A DNA stretch of 64,000 nucleotides, from assembly GCA_016647705.1 (NCBI GenBank), contig CM028335.1:34672212-34736211 (forward strand), given 5' to 3'. Shown here piece by piece: positions 42,494 through 54,340 of the stretch. Each line of letters starts with the position of its first letter. Within the stretch, counting starts at the first letter, position 1. The stretch is from Eucommia ulmoides (taxonomy: Eukaryota > Streptophyta > Magnoliopsida > Garryales > Eucommiaceae). The position numbers and the translations under genes are program-made. The notes under the pieces were generated by a model. The model searched no databases. It was not told the origin of the DNA and was given only the letters and a program-made list of their open reading frames with translations.

Positions 42494-44659
42494 TGTTAAT
42501 TCTAAGATTTTGATGAACAATTAAGTGTTGATGTTTTGGTAGAACTAATGGTTTGTTAAGTGTTTCGATTAATTAAGTTCCAGTAACGAAGATGCGATAA
42601 CAAATTATGAATGGATGTTGAATGATGATGTCAAAGATGATGAAGAATTAAGAGTTTGATGAAATTAGGAAAAACAACTCAGGTGAATTTCAACTCTTAA
42701 TATCCCAATTAGGAACACACACGACACAAAAAAAAAATTATTATTTATGTGTGTTTTGATAAGATGAAATTATTTGCTCCTATGTGTATTTGGAAAGAAA
42801 AATTTATAATTGACTTAAATGGAATTTAAGAAATTAATGGAACTAATTTAGAAAAGAAAATGGTTAAAGGAGAAAAAACGTAAATAAGAATGAGTTAAAA
42901 ATGAGTTTAGAAAAGAGATCCAGCATGCGTAAGTCAATTGGTAAGTCGATCGGACTAAACAGGTGAAACTCTCTGTATCTCTAAGTCGACAGGTAAGTCG
43001 ACCGGTGAAGAGAAGATGAACTCTCTGTATCTCTAAGTCGATAAGTAGGTCGATCGATGAAAGTAAATTGAACTCTCTGAATCTCCAAGTCGACAGATAG
43101 GTCGACCGATTAACGCAGTAACTTTGGCTTGGCTACATCCTGAATCTAGTTGTCGACTGACCAATCGACTAAGGGCACTGTTTTAGGATAATGAGGATTT
43201 CGAATTCATATCTAAAAGTAGCTATTTTTAGTTGGGATTTGTGAGAGATTTAAGGGATTTCATGATATTTAAGATATGTTTCACTTATTATTTAAATCCT
43301 ATTAAGTTGGTTCATTAAATTTTAATATTTTTCAATTTGTTACATAAAATTGTTTCTATTCTATTTAATTGAGATTGAGAAATATTTGGGGGACTTAATT
43401 GAAAGATTTAAAAGTCATTTATTAAGTGAATTGAACCAAAATGAAGTCATAATGATATATGGGGTCTAAGAGAGCATTTAAGTGTCATGATACATGGGAA
43501 CTAGCTGTTAGATAGCTAATTTATATCTCATATATATAGACCTGCGTTTTTCATATATCATTAAGCAGTGAAACATATGAATCAAGAGAAGTGAGTTTAA
43601 AGATATAAGATCATATTGTGTTGTTCTAAGAGTTATCTTTTTGAGATTTTGTGAGAGCTATTCTTAGAGACGATCTTGAGAATCATTGCTCGTAATATTT
43701 GCTGCTACCGGATCTGAAGTATCATCGCTCTATTTATTTTTTCTGTGGATTCCGGGTGAGATCTTTCCAATTACTTTCTATTTGTGCATTGCTTGTTTAA
43801 TTGTTGGAAATTGATCTTTAGAAATTATTTCTGATTTTTACTTAAGAAATTATTTTATAAATAATTTCTTGAATCTGATTACGTGCTCAATTATTTACTA
43901 TCCATATTTTGTTTAAAATCAAATTTTTTATCTCATACGTTTCTATCACTAAATTTGGGATATTAATCGAGTTTTAATTTATCTGGAGTGGTAGAAGCTC
44001 CGAGTGAGATAATCTACTTATCAATTTGTATTGGTGAGTAGTGTGACGGATTAAATACTGTTGGGGTATTTAATCAGGGGTAGCCGGTTTCAGTCTCTTA
44101 TTGTAAAGAGATTGAGGTAGTAATTCTTCCTGGATAGAATTATTTTGTGTGAATTTTGTGGGTAAAAGAATATTTGGAGTGTTGGTGAGGTTTTTATTCT
44201 TGAGCCTAAGGTATAAAAAGAATTAGGTTGTGATTCTCCCTGTAATAGAATTAGGTTATTCTTGAGCCTGTAAAAAGTAGAGGTTATTCCTGAGTCTGAA
44301 AAAAGAAATTTGTAAAGGTTGATTATGAGTCTGTGAAAAGAATCATTGTGAGGGTTTGGTTCCTACCTGTAAAGTAATCTTGAGTTTAGTGGGTGCGAAT
44401 CTCTGTGGAGCTCGGAGGACTGGATTAGCCAAGAGTATCTTGTTGAACCAGGATATATTGGTGTATACTGCATTACTTATTTCCTTGATTTTATCTTGTA
44501 TTATTTGGGTGTGCATTTAGAGCTTATTTTACGTATCAGCTGCTATAAAGATAATAATTAATTTTAAGATAAAATTAAATATTTTATTTTTGAAGTGTTA
44601 TTATTTCTCTGATAATTTTTTAATTACCCAATTCACTCCCGTATTCCACTAGACAAACA
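42494..44659 (+). repeat. 3' LTR of Sirevirus-derived element (2166 bp)
   Basis: Starts TGTTAATTCTAAG and ends gacaaaCA; TSD ATATC follows. Matches the 5' LTR throughout except for the MITE. It lacks the ctcttgggt block near the end that the 5' LTR has. Minisatellite at 42931-43138. Confidence 0.9.
42931..43138 (+). repeat. 52-bp x 4 minisatellite with GTCGAC motifs (3' LTR)
   Basis: Units at 42931, 42983, 43035 and 43087, the same 52-bp phase as in the 5' LTR, so the array predates insertion of this copy. Confidence 0.9.
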
Positions 44660-45324
44660 ATATCAACATAAAAAAACTATAAAAGAAAATCAATAATTCC
44701 ATGTTTTAGCAAGCTGCGAGTTGGAATATATTTATTTCTTCAAAATTTGGGCGCCACAAGCATGGAACAAAATCTAATATAGCTTGGTTAGAGAGATTCT
44801 TAAGGAAATTTGTAATATTTTCATTACAAGTGTTTACATAACTCACAAATCTGGAATCCACAGCGATAAATTTTACATTAATCCGTATAAAATGTACGCA
44901 ACGTCTAAAACAATGATGTACCATAGGGAGCCATGGCCGTTTATATAATGATTGCCCCTTAGTTATGAAAATGTTGCCATCTGGCTCAGTGTTTGCCACT
45001 GATAGCGAATGGTTGCATCCTTCTTGTCCCCTAATAACTAATTGAAATTGCAATTGGCCAATTGTTTAATTATTTCTAAATTTACTCGTATAGTACGGCC
45101 ATCGATTTCAAATCATCACGAATTTGACTACCATTGAATTGATCGACATAGCCAAGGGGAACAGACGAGAATGCGATATTGGGCTTGACACAAATGGTGC
45201 TTGTCCTTAAAAAAATTATATAATAATACTATTGTAATTTGTGACGCACTAATACAGTAAGATTTATTTTAAGCATTTTATAGGCACGGCCTTGCAAGAT
45301 AATGTAACCGTTGGCGATGGAAAG
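44660..45324 (-). other. Spacer with an unassigned minus-strand ORF (44706-45053)
   Basis: The ORF of 115 codons (MQFQLVIRGQEGCNHSLSVA..., ending ...EINIFQLAAC) matches no family I know. Upstream on the same strand another frame reads VKPNIAFSSVPLGYVDQFNG before a stop. Base composition is less repetitive than the surroundings, so this may be a host gene relic. No start or splice evidence beyond that. Confidence 0.25.
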
Positions 45325-45517
45325 TGTTAGAAATATTATTTGTGCATTATTTTTTATTTTTTGTATTGTTATTGTAGGACTTTATTAATTTATTTATTTC
45401 GATAATATTCTTTTTAATTTAGTCTAATCATATGGTTATATAATTAGAGAAATAAAACATATTCAGTATGTACAGAAATTATCAATTATATTTTTTTGTT
45501 TTTTCCTATATTTTTTT
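45325..45517 (+). repeat. 5' LTR of copia element C
   Basis: Starts TGTTAGAAATATTATTTGTG; matches the 3' LTR across ~190 bp (tattgttattgtaggacttt, ggttatata, tatcaatt). Confidence 0.9.
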
Positions 45518-45532
45518 TGGTATTTAGAGTCA
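45518..45532 (+). other. Primer-binding site of copia element C
   Basis: TGGTATTTAGAGTCA: the Met-tRNA-type TGGTATCAGAGCCA with one inserted base and two changes. Confidence 0.7.
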
Positions 45533-46422
45533 AGTGTTTTTTTTCTTCCTACGCAAACCCTAAAAGTTGCCACCACTACCAAGCCGCCACCGCCACGGAC
45601 CAGTCTTCACATCGCCGTAAAATTGCAAAAACCCTAACAACGCACACCCCCAGCGGCCATCACCACAAACCTACCAGTTTCGCGAACCAGAAACCCTAGC
45701 TTAGCTAGCACCACCAACTTCGCAAAAAAAAAAAAAAAAAAACTAATCCTACCAAGCCCTACCACCGTCGCACGAAACTCTAGCTCCGTCGTCACCACTA
45801 GATTGGCGAGAAACCCTAACTTTGCCATCACATCCAGATTCATGTAAAACTTGCCCTACCAGCCCCACAACTATCACTAGAAACACAAGCCTTGCAAACC
45901 TTAGGCCTAAGCCTTGCGAAGTCAAACCCTAAGCCTAAGCCTTGCAAACTTGAACCCCAAGTCTTGCAAACTGCCACCAGCCGCCGCAACTCCTCTGCAT
46001 GGCCGTGAACCCTAGTTTCATGAACCAGTACCCTCGCGCTCAAGACGCTTCACGGGCACTAGCTCCGTGCATCATCTCGCGTGAACCAATTGTCAATCAC
46101 GCATCATTGTGCTTTGTTCGCCGCCGGTACCCACTGCTATCCATTTGGATTTATCATAGATAGTCGTCTTATTCCTGTCCACTGCTGCAAGTTGCAGATA
46201 GTTCGTCATCCATAAATTTCTGCAACTCGTCGTCGTTTTTCTCCATCCATTGGTGTTCCAGATGTCATAAATACACGATCGTTTCTTCTCTTTATTGTAT
46301 GGTTGAGAAACTGTGTATCTGGTTACCCTCCTCACTTGTAACTTTTTTTTTTGGAGCCCAGTTAGTTTTTCAGTATCATTTGTTCTATTGTTTTACTGCT
46401 ACAATCTCGTCTCACTATACCT
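45533..46422 (+). other. GC-rich leader of copia element C with imperfect repeats
   Basis: No gene. Contains several 'aaaccctag' phrases, a 19-nt A run (~45723-45741), and three to four imperfect 22-30 bp repeats around aagccttgcaaac at 45888-45972. Confidence 0.6.
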
Positions 46423-46800
46423 ATGGCATCCAGAAAAGAAGATATTGTTTTTGGTCCTATAGATCCACCATAAGCTCATCCAGGTCTTTCCCAAGTTCAG
46501 ACCCAAATTGCTCCCCTTCAGGCTAAGTTAACCAATTTGGCATCATCTTCCTGCTCCACAGCTACTCTTGCCTTAGGTACTCCTATTGCGCTTCATGGTA
46601 AATCTGGCCGTCCTATTTGAATTTTGTATTCCAGAGCTAACAATCACATGACTGGTGAGCGTTTTACCTTTACCTCCCATGTCTCGTATGTCAATCAATC
46701 TGTGTACATCGTAGATGGTATCTCTACCCCTATGTGTTGCCAGGGAGATGCATGTTTGTCCCCCGATATCACCCTTCACTCTGTAAAATGTCCCTAAATT
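46423..46800 (+). pseudogene. Shortened gag and protease of copia element C
   Basis: ATG at 46423 (MASRKEDIVFGPIDPP then a stop). Within ~200 bp the protease block appears as SRANNHMTGERFTFTSH, VNQSVYIVDGISTP and LHSVKCP. The catalytic D-S-G-A motif reads Y-S-R-A, so the active-site Asp is lost. Most of gag, including any zinc knuckle, is missing. Confidence 0.75.
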
Positions 46801-47910
46801 TTCCTATCTTCTATCTATTAGTCACCTCGCTAAGAATCTTAACTTTGCCATTGTTTTCTTATTTGACCGTTGCTTCTTGCAGGACTTAACTTGAAGGAAG
46901 ATTTTTTTTGTAGAGGATATAAACACGATGTCTCTATTACTTTAGGAATCCTCCATCTCTATACATACCACCTTCTAGTATGAAGACCTTTACATTACCT
47001 GTTTTTTATTCTTCTATCTGTTCGTTAAAAATTTAGACTAAGGTATGTCCATCTATGACATACGAAATTTCAGTATTTTTGTTGGTTGTTTCCCTTTATT
47101 AGGAAAGTTTGCGAGGACTCAAAGCACACATGCACCTCTTACATTCATTACATGCACCGTGCATTCTAAGCCTTTGATCTTATCCACTCTAATATTTGAG
47201 GACCCTCTCATGTTATATCTATTTTCAAACACCGTTACTATATCACTTTCATAAATGATTGTTGTCGATGTACTTGGACTTATCTAATGAAACACAAATC
47301 ATAGGTTTACACTTACTTTACCCACTTCCTTCAAATGATAAAAATCTAGTACAAAATAGTCGTATGCAATATCCAATCTGATAACGGATGGAAATACTTA
47401 TCTGATAACTTTCGAGCTAAGCATAACAAGCAAGGTATCCTTCAAAAACTTACTTGTCCCTACACCTCTTATCCGAATGGTTTGGCGGAACATAAGAATA
47501 GTCACCTCATGTATGTAGTTCGTTGTCTCTTACGAGGAATGAATGTTCCAAAATCTTTCTGGCATATGGCAGTTCTTGTTGCTGCCTATCTCATTAATCA
47601 CACCCCGTGTCGTGTCCTTACGGGAAAAACCCCTCTTCATATTCTGTAACCCACCCGTACCTTATTTCCTATCTTACCTTGTGTCATTGGTTGTACCTAT
47701 TTTGTCCAGAATCAAAGCCCCACTAGAACCAAGTTAGATGATAAATCTATTTAGTATATCTTTCTTGGCTATCCCACCATGTCTAAATAATATAGGTGCT
47801 ACAATCCGATTACTCGTTATATGTATCATTCTCTAGATGTTACATTTCTAAAAAATGTCCCCTATTTTCAGGTATTATACTTTCTCCACCAATCAAGGCA
47901 ACCACTATCG
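46801..47910 (+). pseudogene. pol: Copia integrase region (element C)
   Basis: Pieces in several frames: FPIFYLLVTSLR-type linker (46800), FINDCCRCTWTYLMKHKS (47247-47300), NIQSDNGWKYLSDNFRAKHN (47370-47430), CPYTSYPNGLAEHKNSHLMY, VPKSFWHMAVLVAAYLINHT (47545-47605), and YIFLGYPTMSK (47755). Asp of SDNG and Glu of AEHKN are present. Stops are frequent. Confidence 0.8.
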
Positions 47911-48229
47911 CAGATGATGCCTATCTTCACCCCTCATATCGACCTTCTCGCCTAACCCTCACTCGTACCGTTATGGGTTTACTCTCGTTGTCCACGTGTT
48001 TTACAACCTCTGCCAACTTCTTCTCCAGAATCAGGTATCTCTCCTTATCTCGTCATTTTTAACCCTGGTCCACCTCGTTACCCTACTCAGGATCGTCGTA
48101 TACCCTCTCACTACCTCCTATCATGTTCTCTAATCATCCGATTTTCAAGTATTTGTATTTTCAAGATCGCTCGGATCAATACAAATCCTTCCCTAAAAAC
48201 AAATTGATTTAGTTGTCATTCATCACTCA

Positions 48230-49250
48230 GTACATGAGGCCCTGCAAAATCCAAAGTGGGTTGTAGCTATAGAAGCGGAAATGGATGCCCTACAGCAAAA
48301 ACAGACATGGAAAATGTTTGACTTTCCACCAAGTGAACGACTAGTTGGTTGTAAGTGGGTCTTCAATGTCAAATTTCTCATGGACGAATCTATTGATTAA
48401 TATAAAGTTCACCTTGTCATTAAAGGCTATACACAAATCTCAGGTAAAGACTTTGGAGACATCTTTACCCCTATTGCTAAGTTGACTATTGTCTGTCTTC
48501 TTGTTTCTTTCGCTGCATCCTATGCCTGGCCTCTACACCAGTTAGATGTCAAGAATGTCTTTATCAATGGCCACCTAACTGAGAGTACTTATATGGAGCC
48601 TCCACTAGGATTTCAGATTCAGGGGGAGTATTCAAGAAAAGTTTGTTGACTCTGAAAAATCCCTTTGTAGATTTAAGCAGTCTCCTTGTGCATGGTTTAA
48701 AAGATTTAGCAAAGTAATCCTTACTATGGGGTTTACCTAGTGTTACTCAGATTGTACCTGCTTCATCTGTCACAAGAACCAGGGACAGTGCATCATTACC
48801 TCAGTCTATGTGGATGACATTATTATAACAGGAGATGAAATGTTTGGCATTAAGCAAGTAAAGAAGGATCTCGGACACATTTTTTACACCAAGAATTTGG
48901 GCCCTCTCCGCTACTTTCTTGGTATTGAGGTTGCTCGGTCTTGGCAAAACTTCTCTCTATCCCAACAAAAATACGCCCTTGATCTTATTCAGGACACTGG
49001 ATGCTTGAATGTAGACCCGCTTCTACTCCTATAGATCCAAACCTTAAGTTAAATCCATCAATATATCAGCAACTTGTGGGTCACCTCATGTATATGGAAA
49101 ATACAAGATTATATCTTACATATGTTATCAGTATTGTGAGCCAGTTTATGTACTTACGTGATATACCACACCTAGATGTTGTCTACCATAACCTTTGGTA
49201 CATTAAAACATGCCCTAATCTTGGTCTCTTTTATATGACAGAAACACAGA
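48230..49250 (+). pseudogene. pol: Copia reverse transcriptase (element C)
   Basis: Blocks: ALQNPKWVVAIEAEMDALQQ (48238), LVGCKWVFNVKFLMDESI (48340), GKDFGDIFTPIAKLTIV, DVKNVFINGHLTESTYMEPP, then SVYVDDIIITGDEMFGIKQV (YVDD catalytic motif intact, 48808-48860), KNLGPLRYFLGIEVARS, and ASTPIDPNLKLNPS. At least five frameshifts/stops. Confidence 0.85.
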
Positions 49251-49728
49251 AATGACTCTCATTCTTTACAAATGCCGACTATGCAAGATCAAAAGATGAT
49301 AGACGTTCGACCTATGGTCTATACACTTTTTATAGAAGACACATAATCTCGCGGAAACGTAAGAAGCAATACGTAGTCTCCCAATCTTCTACTAAAGGTG
49401 GGCATCACGCTATGTCTCATGGAACGTATGAACTCCTTTGACTGCGTTCTCTTCTGACCGAGCTGGGACTTCTTATAAGAAACTCATCTAAATTGTTATA
49501 TTATAACAAGTCCTCCAATGCTATCGTTGGACTCAATTCTCCATGAAATGACAAAACACATCGAGATGGATATCTACTTCATTGGCGAGAAAGTTAGATC
49601 AAGAATCATCACGCCCACCGCCGTCCCATCTTCCGAATCAGCTGTTGATATGTTCACCAAGTCCACATGACCATCTATTCTTTAGTCCGCTATTGGGAAG
49701 TTAGGGCTCATCAATATTTTCGCCCCAA
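49251..49728 (+). pseudogene. pol: Copia RNase H (element C)
   Basis: Blocks FFTNADYARSKDDRRSTYGL (first Asp), QYVVSQSSTKGGHHAMSHGT (where the conserved Glu of AEAEY-type blocks is lost), YYNKSSNAIVG (Asp lost) and a C-terminal FRPNLRGSV-type end just before the polypurine tract. Confidence 0.8.
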
Positions 49729-49740
49729 CTTGAGAGGGAG
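49729..49740 (+). other. Polypurine tract of copia element C
   Basis: TTGAGAGGGAG immediately before the 3' LTR start TGTTGAAATATT. Confidence 0.85.
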
Positions 49741-49932
49741 TGTTGAAATATTATTTGTGCATGATTTTTTATTTTTAGTATTGTTATTGTAGGACTTTAT
49801 AGCTTATTTATTTTGGTGATATTCTTCCTAATTTAGTTTGCTCATATGGCTATATATTAGAGGAATAGAACACATTAAGTATGTATAGAAATTATCAATT
49901 TTATTTTTCCTCTTTCTCCTATATCCTTTTCA
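49741..49932 (+). repeat. 3' LTR of copia element C (192 bp)
   Basis: TGTTGAAATATTATTTGTGC ... atatccttttCA; partner of 45325-45517. Confidence 0.9.
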
Positions 49933-51472
49933 AAGTTTAGAACTAGAAATATTTTTCAGCACATTGTGTTAGTAAGGATATCTATCACTTCTCTTTTTTC
50001 ATTTTGCTTAAAATTATTTAAAAATATATATATATCATTTGAAAATTTTGATAATCCCTTTCAACTCATTTTTTAAATAAAAATACATGAAAACATTATC
50101 TTATTTAAAAAAATTATTTTTTATTCTTTTAAAAAAAATCATTAACATTTCTATTTTTAAAATATTACTTTTTGCTTTTTTGGTTTTTTTTTTTTTTTTT
50201 ATTATATTTACCCCCATCCTACCCTACCCCACCCACCGCCACTGCTACTGCCCCCACCCTTGCCGGTTCTTTTTTCTTCTTTTTCTTTTTCTTTCTTTCT
50301 TCTTCGTCGTATTATTCTTTTGTTACTTTATTTATTCTTCACTCCCTCTCTCTTTTTGGACCTATCGACGGATTTAGAGAGAGAAGAAGAAGAAAGAAAG
50401 AGAAATAAGAAGAATAAAGGGGAAGGGAGAAGAGGAGGAAGATGAACAAGAAGAAGAAGAGAAAGAATGAAGCTAGAAGGGTGGAGGTAGGGGTTGTACC
50501 AACAGGTTGGTCCGAAGAGCGGTGACACAGTTTGGACAACAGTGATGGCGTGTAGACGACAATAATAGGGAAATAGCCAAATGGGTCTCCATTCTTGCCT
50601 TACAGGTTGTGGCTAGTGTAATGAAGAAGATACTAAGAAGATAAGGTTTACAAAATTAGGATATTTCACTTTTGATCCTATATTTTGTTTACACATGTTC
50701 CCCATTATATTTTTAAAATATAAAATTTAACCCCGTTGTGTCCTCAAATATATCACTTGCGTGTCCCGGATATATCATTTGTGTGTCTCAGACATGTCCT
50801 ACCTTGATTTTTGACTTGATCAAGACACGTAGATACGTATCTCATACATATCTAACCATATCCCTCGTGTATTTGTATCCAATACGTATTCGACACAGGT
50901 ACAGTGATTCTCCAATAAGTATCCGTGTTTCCTACTAAGTGATAAATACCTTGGAAAATAATTTATGTAATAAGCAAATTAATCAACTCACATCATTTTA
51001 TTTTATTTTATTTTTTGTTATTTATTTTTTTGTTATATATATTCGGTTGAACTCTAAATATTTCACAAAGAAAACTAGATACTTACAGTAATATGTTTAG
51101 CTAAATATAACTTATAGCATCAACGAATCTCATTACAAAAAGACACTAATGAATCACAAAAAATATGAAATGTTTGAAGAGGCATCTCTGTTGGAAAATG
51201 TAATTAGAAAAATAATGCAATATAAATTATAATTTAGATCCGCATAATCAACAAAATTTTGATTCACTAAGAGATAAACTAATCATTAATACAAAATTAT
51301 TAATCATAGAAAAATAGTACGATTAAGAGAATAAAATATAGCGTAAACAGAATAGAAAAACTTATCAACTAAGGCCGGTAGTTATTGTCCTTTAGAGTAG
51401 ATCACTCATCTTTGAGTGTGAAACTTGTTGCTAACTTGCCCCCATTTTTTGAAGAAATAAGTTGTAGACTAA
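49933..51472. other. Unassigned spacer with pyrimidine/purine tracts
   Basis: No gene I can support. 50170-50360 is T/C-rich, 50376-50475 is A/G-rich; ORFs there on both strands are composition artefacts. 50640-50940 has several loosely repeated phrases (atatatcacttgcgtgtcccgg-like, tacgtatctcatacat, tacgtattcgacac). Confidence 0.5.
50261..50475. repeat. Pyrimidine-rich tract followed by purine-rich tract
   Basis: ttcttctttttctttttctt-type sequence (50270-50310) is followed ~70-100 bp later by gaagaagaagaaagaaagag-type sequence (50381-50405) and gaggaggaagatgaacaaga (50432-50451). The two strands could pair as an imperfect hairpin. Confidence 0.75.
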
Positions 51473-51833
51473 TGCAAAAACATTAAAACGAAAGCATACC
51501 TTTCGGAATCGAAAGACTCGTTTACAACCGTTCATTGTTTCTTCTTTCGTCGGTAAGAAAAATACTATTAGAATATTTTTCGATAATATTCACACACTTA
51601 CTAACCAAGACCACTCAAATTTTCTGAAATCTGATGGGGATAGAAATCTTAGAGGTATCAACGCATATTTATATAGAAAATCCCAAATGGTGTGTCTATT
51701 CCAATGAGTGTATATCGAATATACATGATCCTTAAGACGAAGAGATGCACCTATTCACATAGTGACTATCCATGAAACATGAGGCCCATGTGGACGCTCC
51801 ACGGGTCGACCTGACATCCTCCATAATCCAACA
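51473..51833 (-). repeat. 3' LTR of copia element D (361 bp)
   Basis: Complement TGTTGGATTATGGAGGATGT ... TAGTCTACA. Matches 57883-58253 over its full length. Confidence 0.95.
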
Positions 51834-51846
51834 TCTCTCACTCGAA
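51834..51846 (-). other. Polypurine tract of copia element D
   Basis: Complement reads TCGAGTGAGAGA directly before TGTTGG. Confidence 0.7.
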
Positions 51847-52850
51847 CACAATAGGCACCAAATGTGTTTCTCTCTTTAAACTCATGCATTATACTCTCTT
51901 CACACAGGTTAGTGGTGTGTGCAACCGACAAGTGACTTCAAACAATATGGGAGCACCATATTAAGTTTCTATCAAACTACTATGACAACATCCCGCTACA
52001 AAATAAAATACTCGTCTATGCCCCAGACCAATTCAGTTACAATAAATTAAGCATTTCTAACCCCTCTAGAGTTTAAAACTCAGAACATGCTTAATTTCCT
52101 TTGCAGTAGCGTGCCTATTTTCGAAAAACATAATATATATATATATATATATATATAATTTTGAAAAATAACTTTATATGTAGTGGCCACCAATAAGCAA
52201 TGTACATTGTAATTTTAACAAGATGTGTTACTAAATTGTCTTCCTTTGATCCTCATGTTACTCAACATCTATTTGATTTCTTTCCTAAATATCTCCCTTC
52301 AGACCACATCATTCATGACCATAGGATAATGAGCTAAAGTAACAACATCAAATTTCTGAATCATAACATAATTCAAAATCATAAGGGCACAACTAGATCA
52401 TTATTAATGATCCACACATATATATATAGGGCTCACACAGTGAGAAAGCAGGGATCCATTTCTCGTTACCTATTTGGTCATCTTAAAACACATGTAGTAT
52501 GATTTACAAGTTACGATATTATACTCAAAAAAAAAAAATAAGGATGTCAATCTAAATTACTATACAAATCTAAGTCCAATCACTACATAATTGATTGACC
52601 TGAGAACTTCAAGCTAGTATCTCCTCAAGTATCCACTTGAAATCTCACATTCTGCTATTTTTAGACTATATGAAGTGTGGGAAACTTTCATGTTCAATTT
52701 TTCATAAACCTCATCTTGGGTCATCCAAGTCGACATTGTAAAGAATTCTCTAATTCAATTTTCAAAATTCGAAAGTCTCATCTCACACGCTATCTCAGCG
52801 TCAAGGTTGGTTGCTGTATGAGTAGCTAACCATTTAGTCTAGTGACATCT
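51847..52850 (-). other. 3' internal region of copia element D
   Basis: About 1 kb between the end of RNase H and the polypurine tract, longer than in most copia elements. No frame of note. Includes the (TA)n run 52131-52157 and a scar-like change in base composition around 52100-52550. Confidence 0.5.
52131..52157. repeat. (TA)n microsatellite
   Basis: Uninterrupted dinucleotide run inside copia element D. Confidence 0.95.
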
Positions 52851-53390
52851 ACCATCATGGTAATAATGTGTGCTATAGAAAATATTCTAAATTATTCATC
52901 ATACTTTTAATGAATGCAAATAAAGTATGAAATTGTAAAAGTGCATTGTGATACTTAGGATCCGTATTATATGTGAGTGCAGCCATACTATCACAATGTA
53001 TAGTTACAAGATCTGCAGAATATAGTACTAACTGAAGACTTTCTAAAAATCTTTTTAACCAAACAGCCTCTTGAATAGTTGAAGCACAAGCAATATATTT
53101 TTCTTACATACTGGATAGTGTTATACAGGATTGCTTTTTGCTAAACAACGAAATAGCACCATTATTGAGTATGAAAACATATCCGGATTTCGACTTACGT
53201 TCGTTCAAGCCAACACTCTAATTTGCATCACTATATCCTTGCAAATGTATATTTCCATCATGATAGCAAAGCATAGTTTGCGGTTCCACGAAGGTACCGC
53301 AAGATCCTTTTAATTGCTCACCAATGAACAAATTTTGGATTGCTCTGGAAGCGACTAACCAACCCCAAAGCATAGCATAGCATATGTCTG
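52851..53390 (-). pseudogene. pol: Copia RNase H (element D)
   Basis: Complement frames: GYSDANWSVGLNERKSKSGY (first Asp, ~53225-53165), FSKKQSCITLSSM then a stop, KYIACASTIQEAVWLKRFLE (53110-53050), and LVTIHCDSMAALTYNTDPKY (Asp, ~53010-52950). The usual Glu of the TEAEY-type block is replaced around the stop. Confidence 0.8.
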
Positions 53391-54340
53391 GTCATGTACA
53401 CATCATGGCATACATTAGGTTTCTAATTGCACTTACATATGGCATACGGGACATTTCTTCTTTTTCAGCATTAGTTCTCGGACAAAGATCAAGACTCAAT
53501 GTACTACCCTTCTCAATAGGAGTGTCTATAGGCCTAGCATTATGCATTCGAAATCGTTCAAATACTGTCCTAATATAAGTCTCTTGAGACGAAGTATGAA
53601 GTTTCTCATAATAGTCTCTAATAATTTTAACACCAACTACATAATTTGCTTCACCCATGTCTTTCATATCAAAAGTAAAGGACAACTACTTTTTAGTAGA
53701 GACAATCATCCCTATACCATTTTCTGCCAATAAAATATGATATATATACAAAGTAAGGATAATAAAACCCTTTTCCGACTGTTTTATATAAACAAAATAA
53801 TTTTCCTCAATCATGATAAATCCAAAAGTAATTATAGCTTGATGGAATTTGAGTTACCATTATCTAGATGATTGTTTTAGGCCATAAATCGAATATTTTA
53901 GCTTGCACACTTTGTGCCCTTGTCACAAAACCAATAGGTTGATCCATATAGATCTGCTCATCTAGTTATCCATTGAGAAAAACAGTCTTAACATCCATTT
54001 GAAAATGTTCTAGATCCAAATGAACAACAATGGCTAGGATTAGGCGAATGGAAGCAAACCTAACAACAGGTAAAAAGGTTTCCTTGTAGTCTATACCCTC
54101 TTTCTGAGTATAACCTTTCGCCACGATATGAGATTTGTACCTATCAATAGATCCAACTGTCTGACGTTTAATCTTTAAAACTCATTTGTTTCCAATAGAT
54201 TTTCTTCCAGGCGGAAGATCAACTAGTTCCCATACTTGATTCTTTTGCATAAAACTAATCTCATATTCCATTGCAGTTATCCATTCTTTAGCAGCATGCG
54301 ATGATAAGGCCTCTTGATAAGAGAAAGACTCATCTTCCTC
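53391..54340 (-). pseudogene. pol: Copia reverse transcriptase (element D), catalytic site destroyed
   Basis: Complement: AMEYEISFMQKNQVWELVDL, LPPGRKSIGNK, IVAKGYTQKEGIDYKETFLP, VVRFASIRLILAIVVHLDLE, QMDVKTVFLNG (54340-53960), then ~53740 LYIYHILLAENGIGMIVSTK where the YVDD motif has become YIYH, and 53685-53392 FDMKDMGEANYVVGVKIIRD. It cannot be catalytically active. Several stops and frameshifts. Confidence 0.85.

Larger units (their letters stand above)
37319..44659 (+). mobile_element. Sirevirus-derived LTR element without pol (LARD-like), TSD ATATC
   Basis: Two LTRs of ~2.17 kb (5' copy carrying an extra 600-bp MITE) flank a 2.4-kb internal region. ATATC is present at 37314-37318 and 44660-44664. 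Internal: primer-binding site, a broken gag with a zinc knuckle, then ~1.5 kb non-coding and a polypurine tract. There is no protease, integrase or RT, so it is non-autonomous. Confidence 0.9.
45325..49932 (+). mobile_element. Ty1/copia element C, full length but decayed
   Basis: LTRs 45325-45517 and 49741-49932 (~192 bp) flank primer-binding site, a long GC-rich leader, a shortened gag, protease, integrase, RT, RNase H and polypurine tract, all on the plus strand. Dozens of stops. No clean 5-bp target duplication: the flanks give gaaag and aagtt, with only an ambiguous shared aaag. Confidence 0.9.

Noticed and set aside
45320..49936. 5-bp target duplication for copia C
   Set aside because: Flanks are gaaag and aagtt; only aaag could be shared and it overlaps the LTR end, so it is not claimed.
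50087..50540. Several Phe/Ser-rich or Lys-rich ORFs
   Set aside because: Composition artefacts of the pyrimidine and purine tracts.
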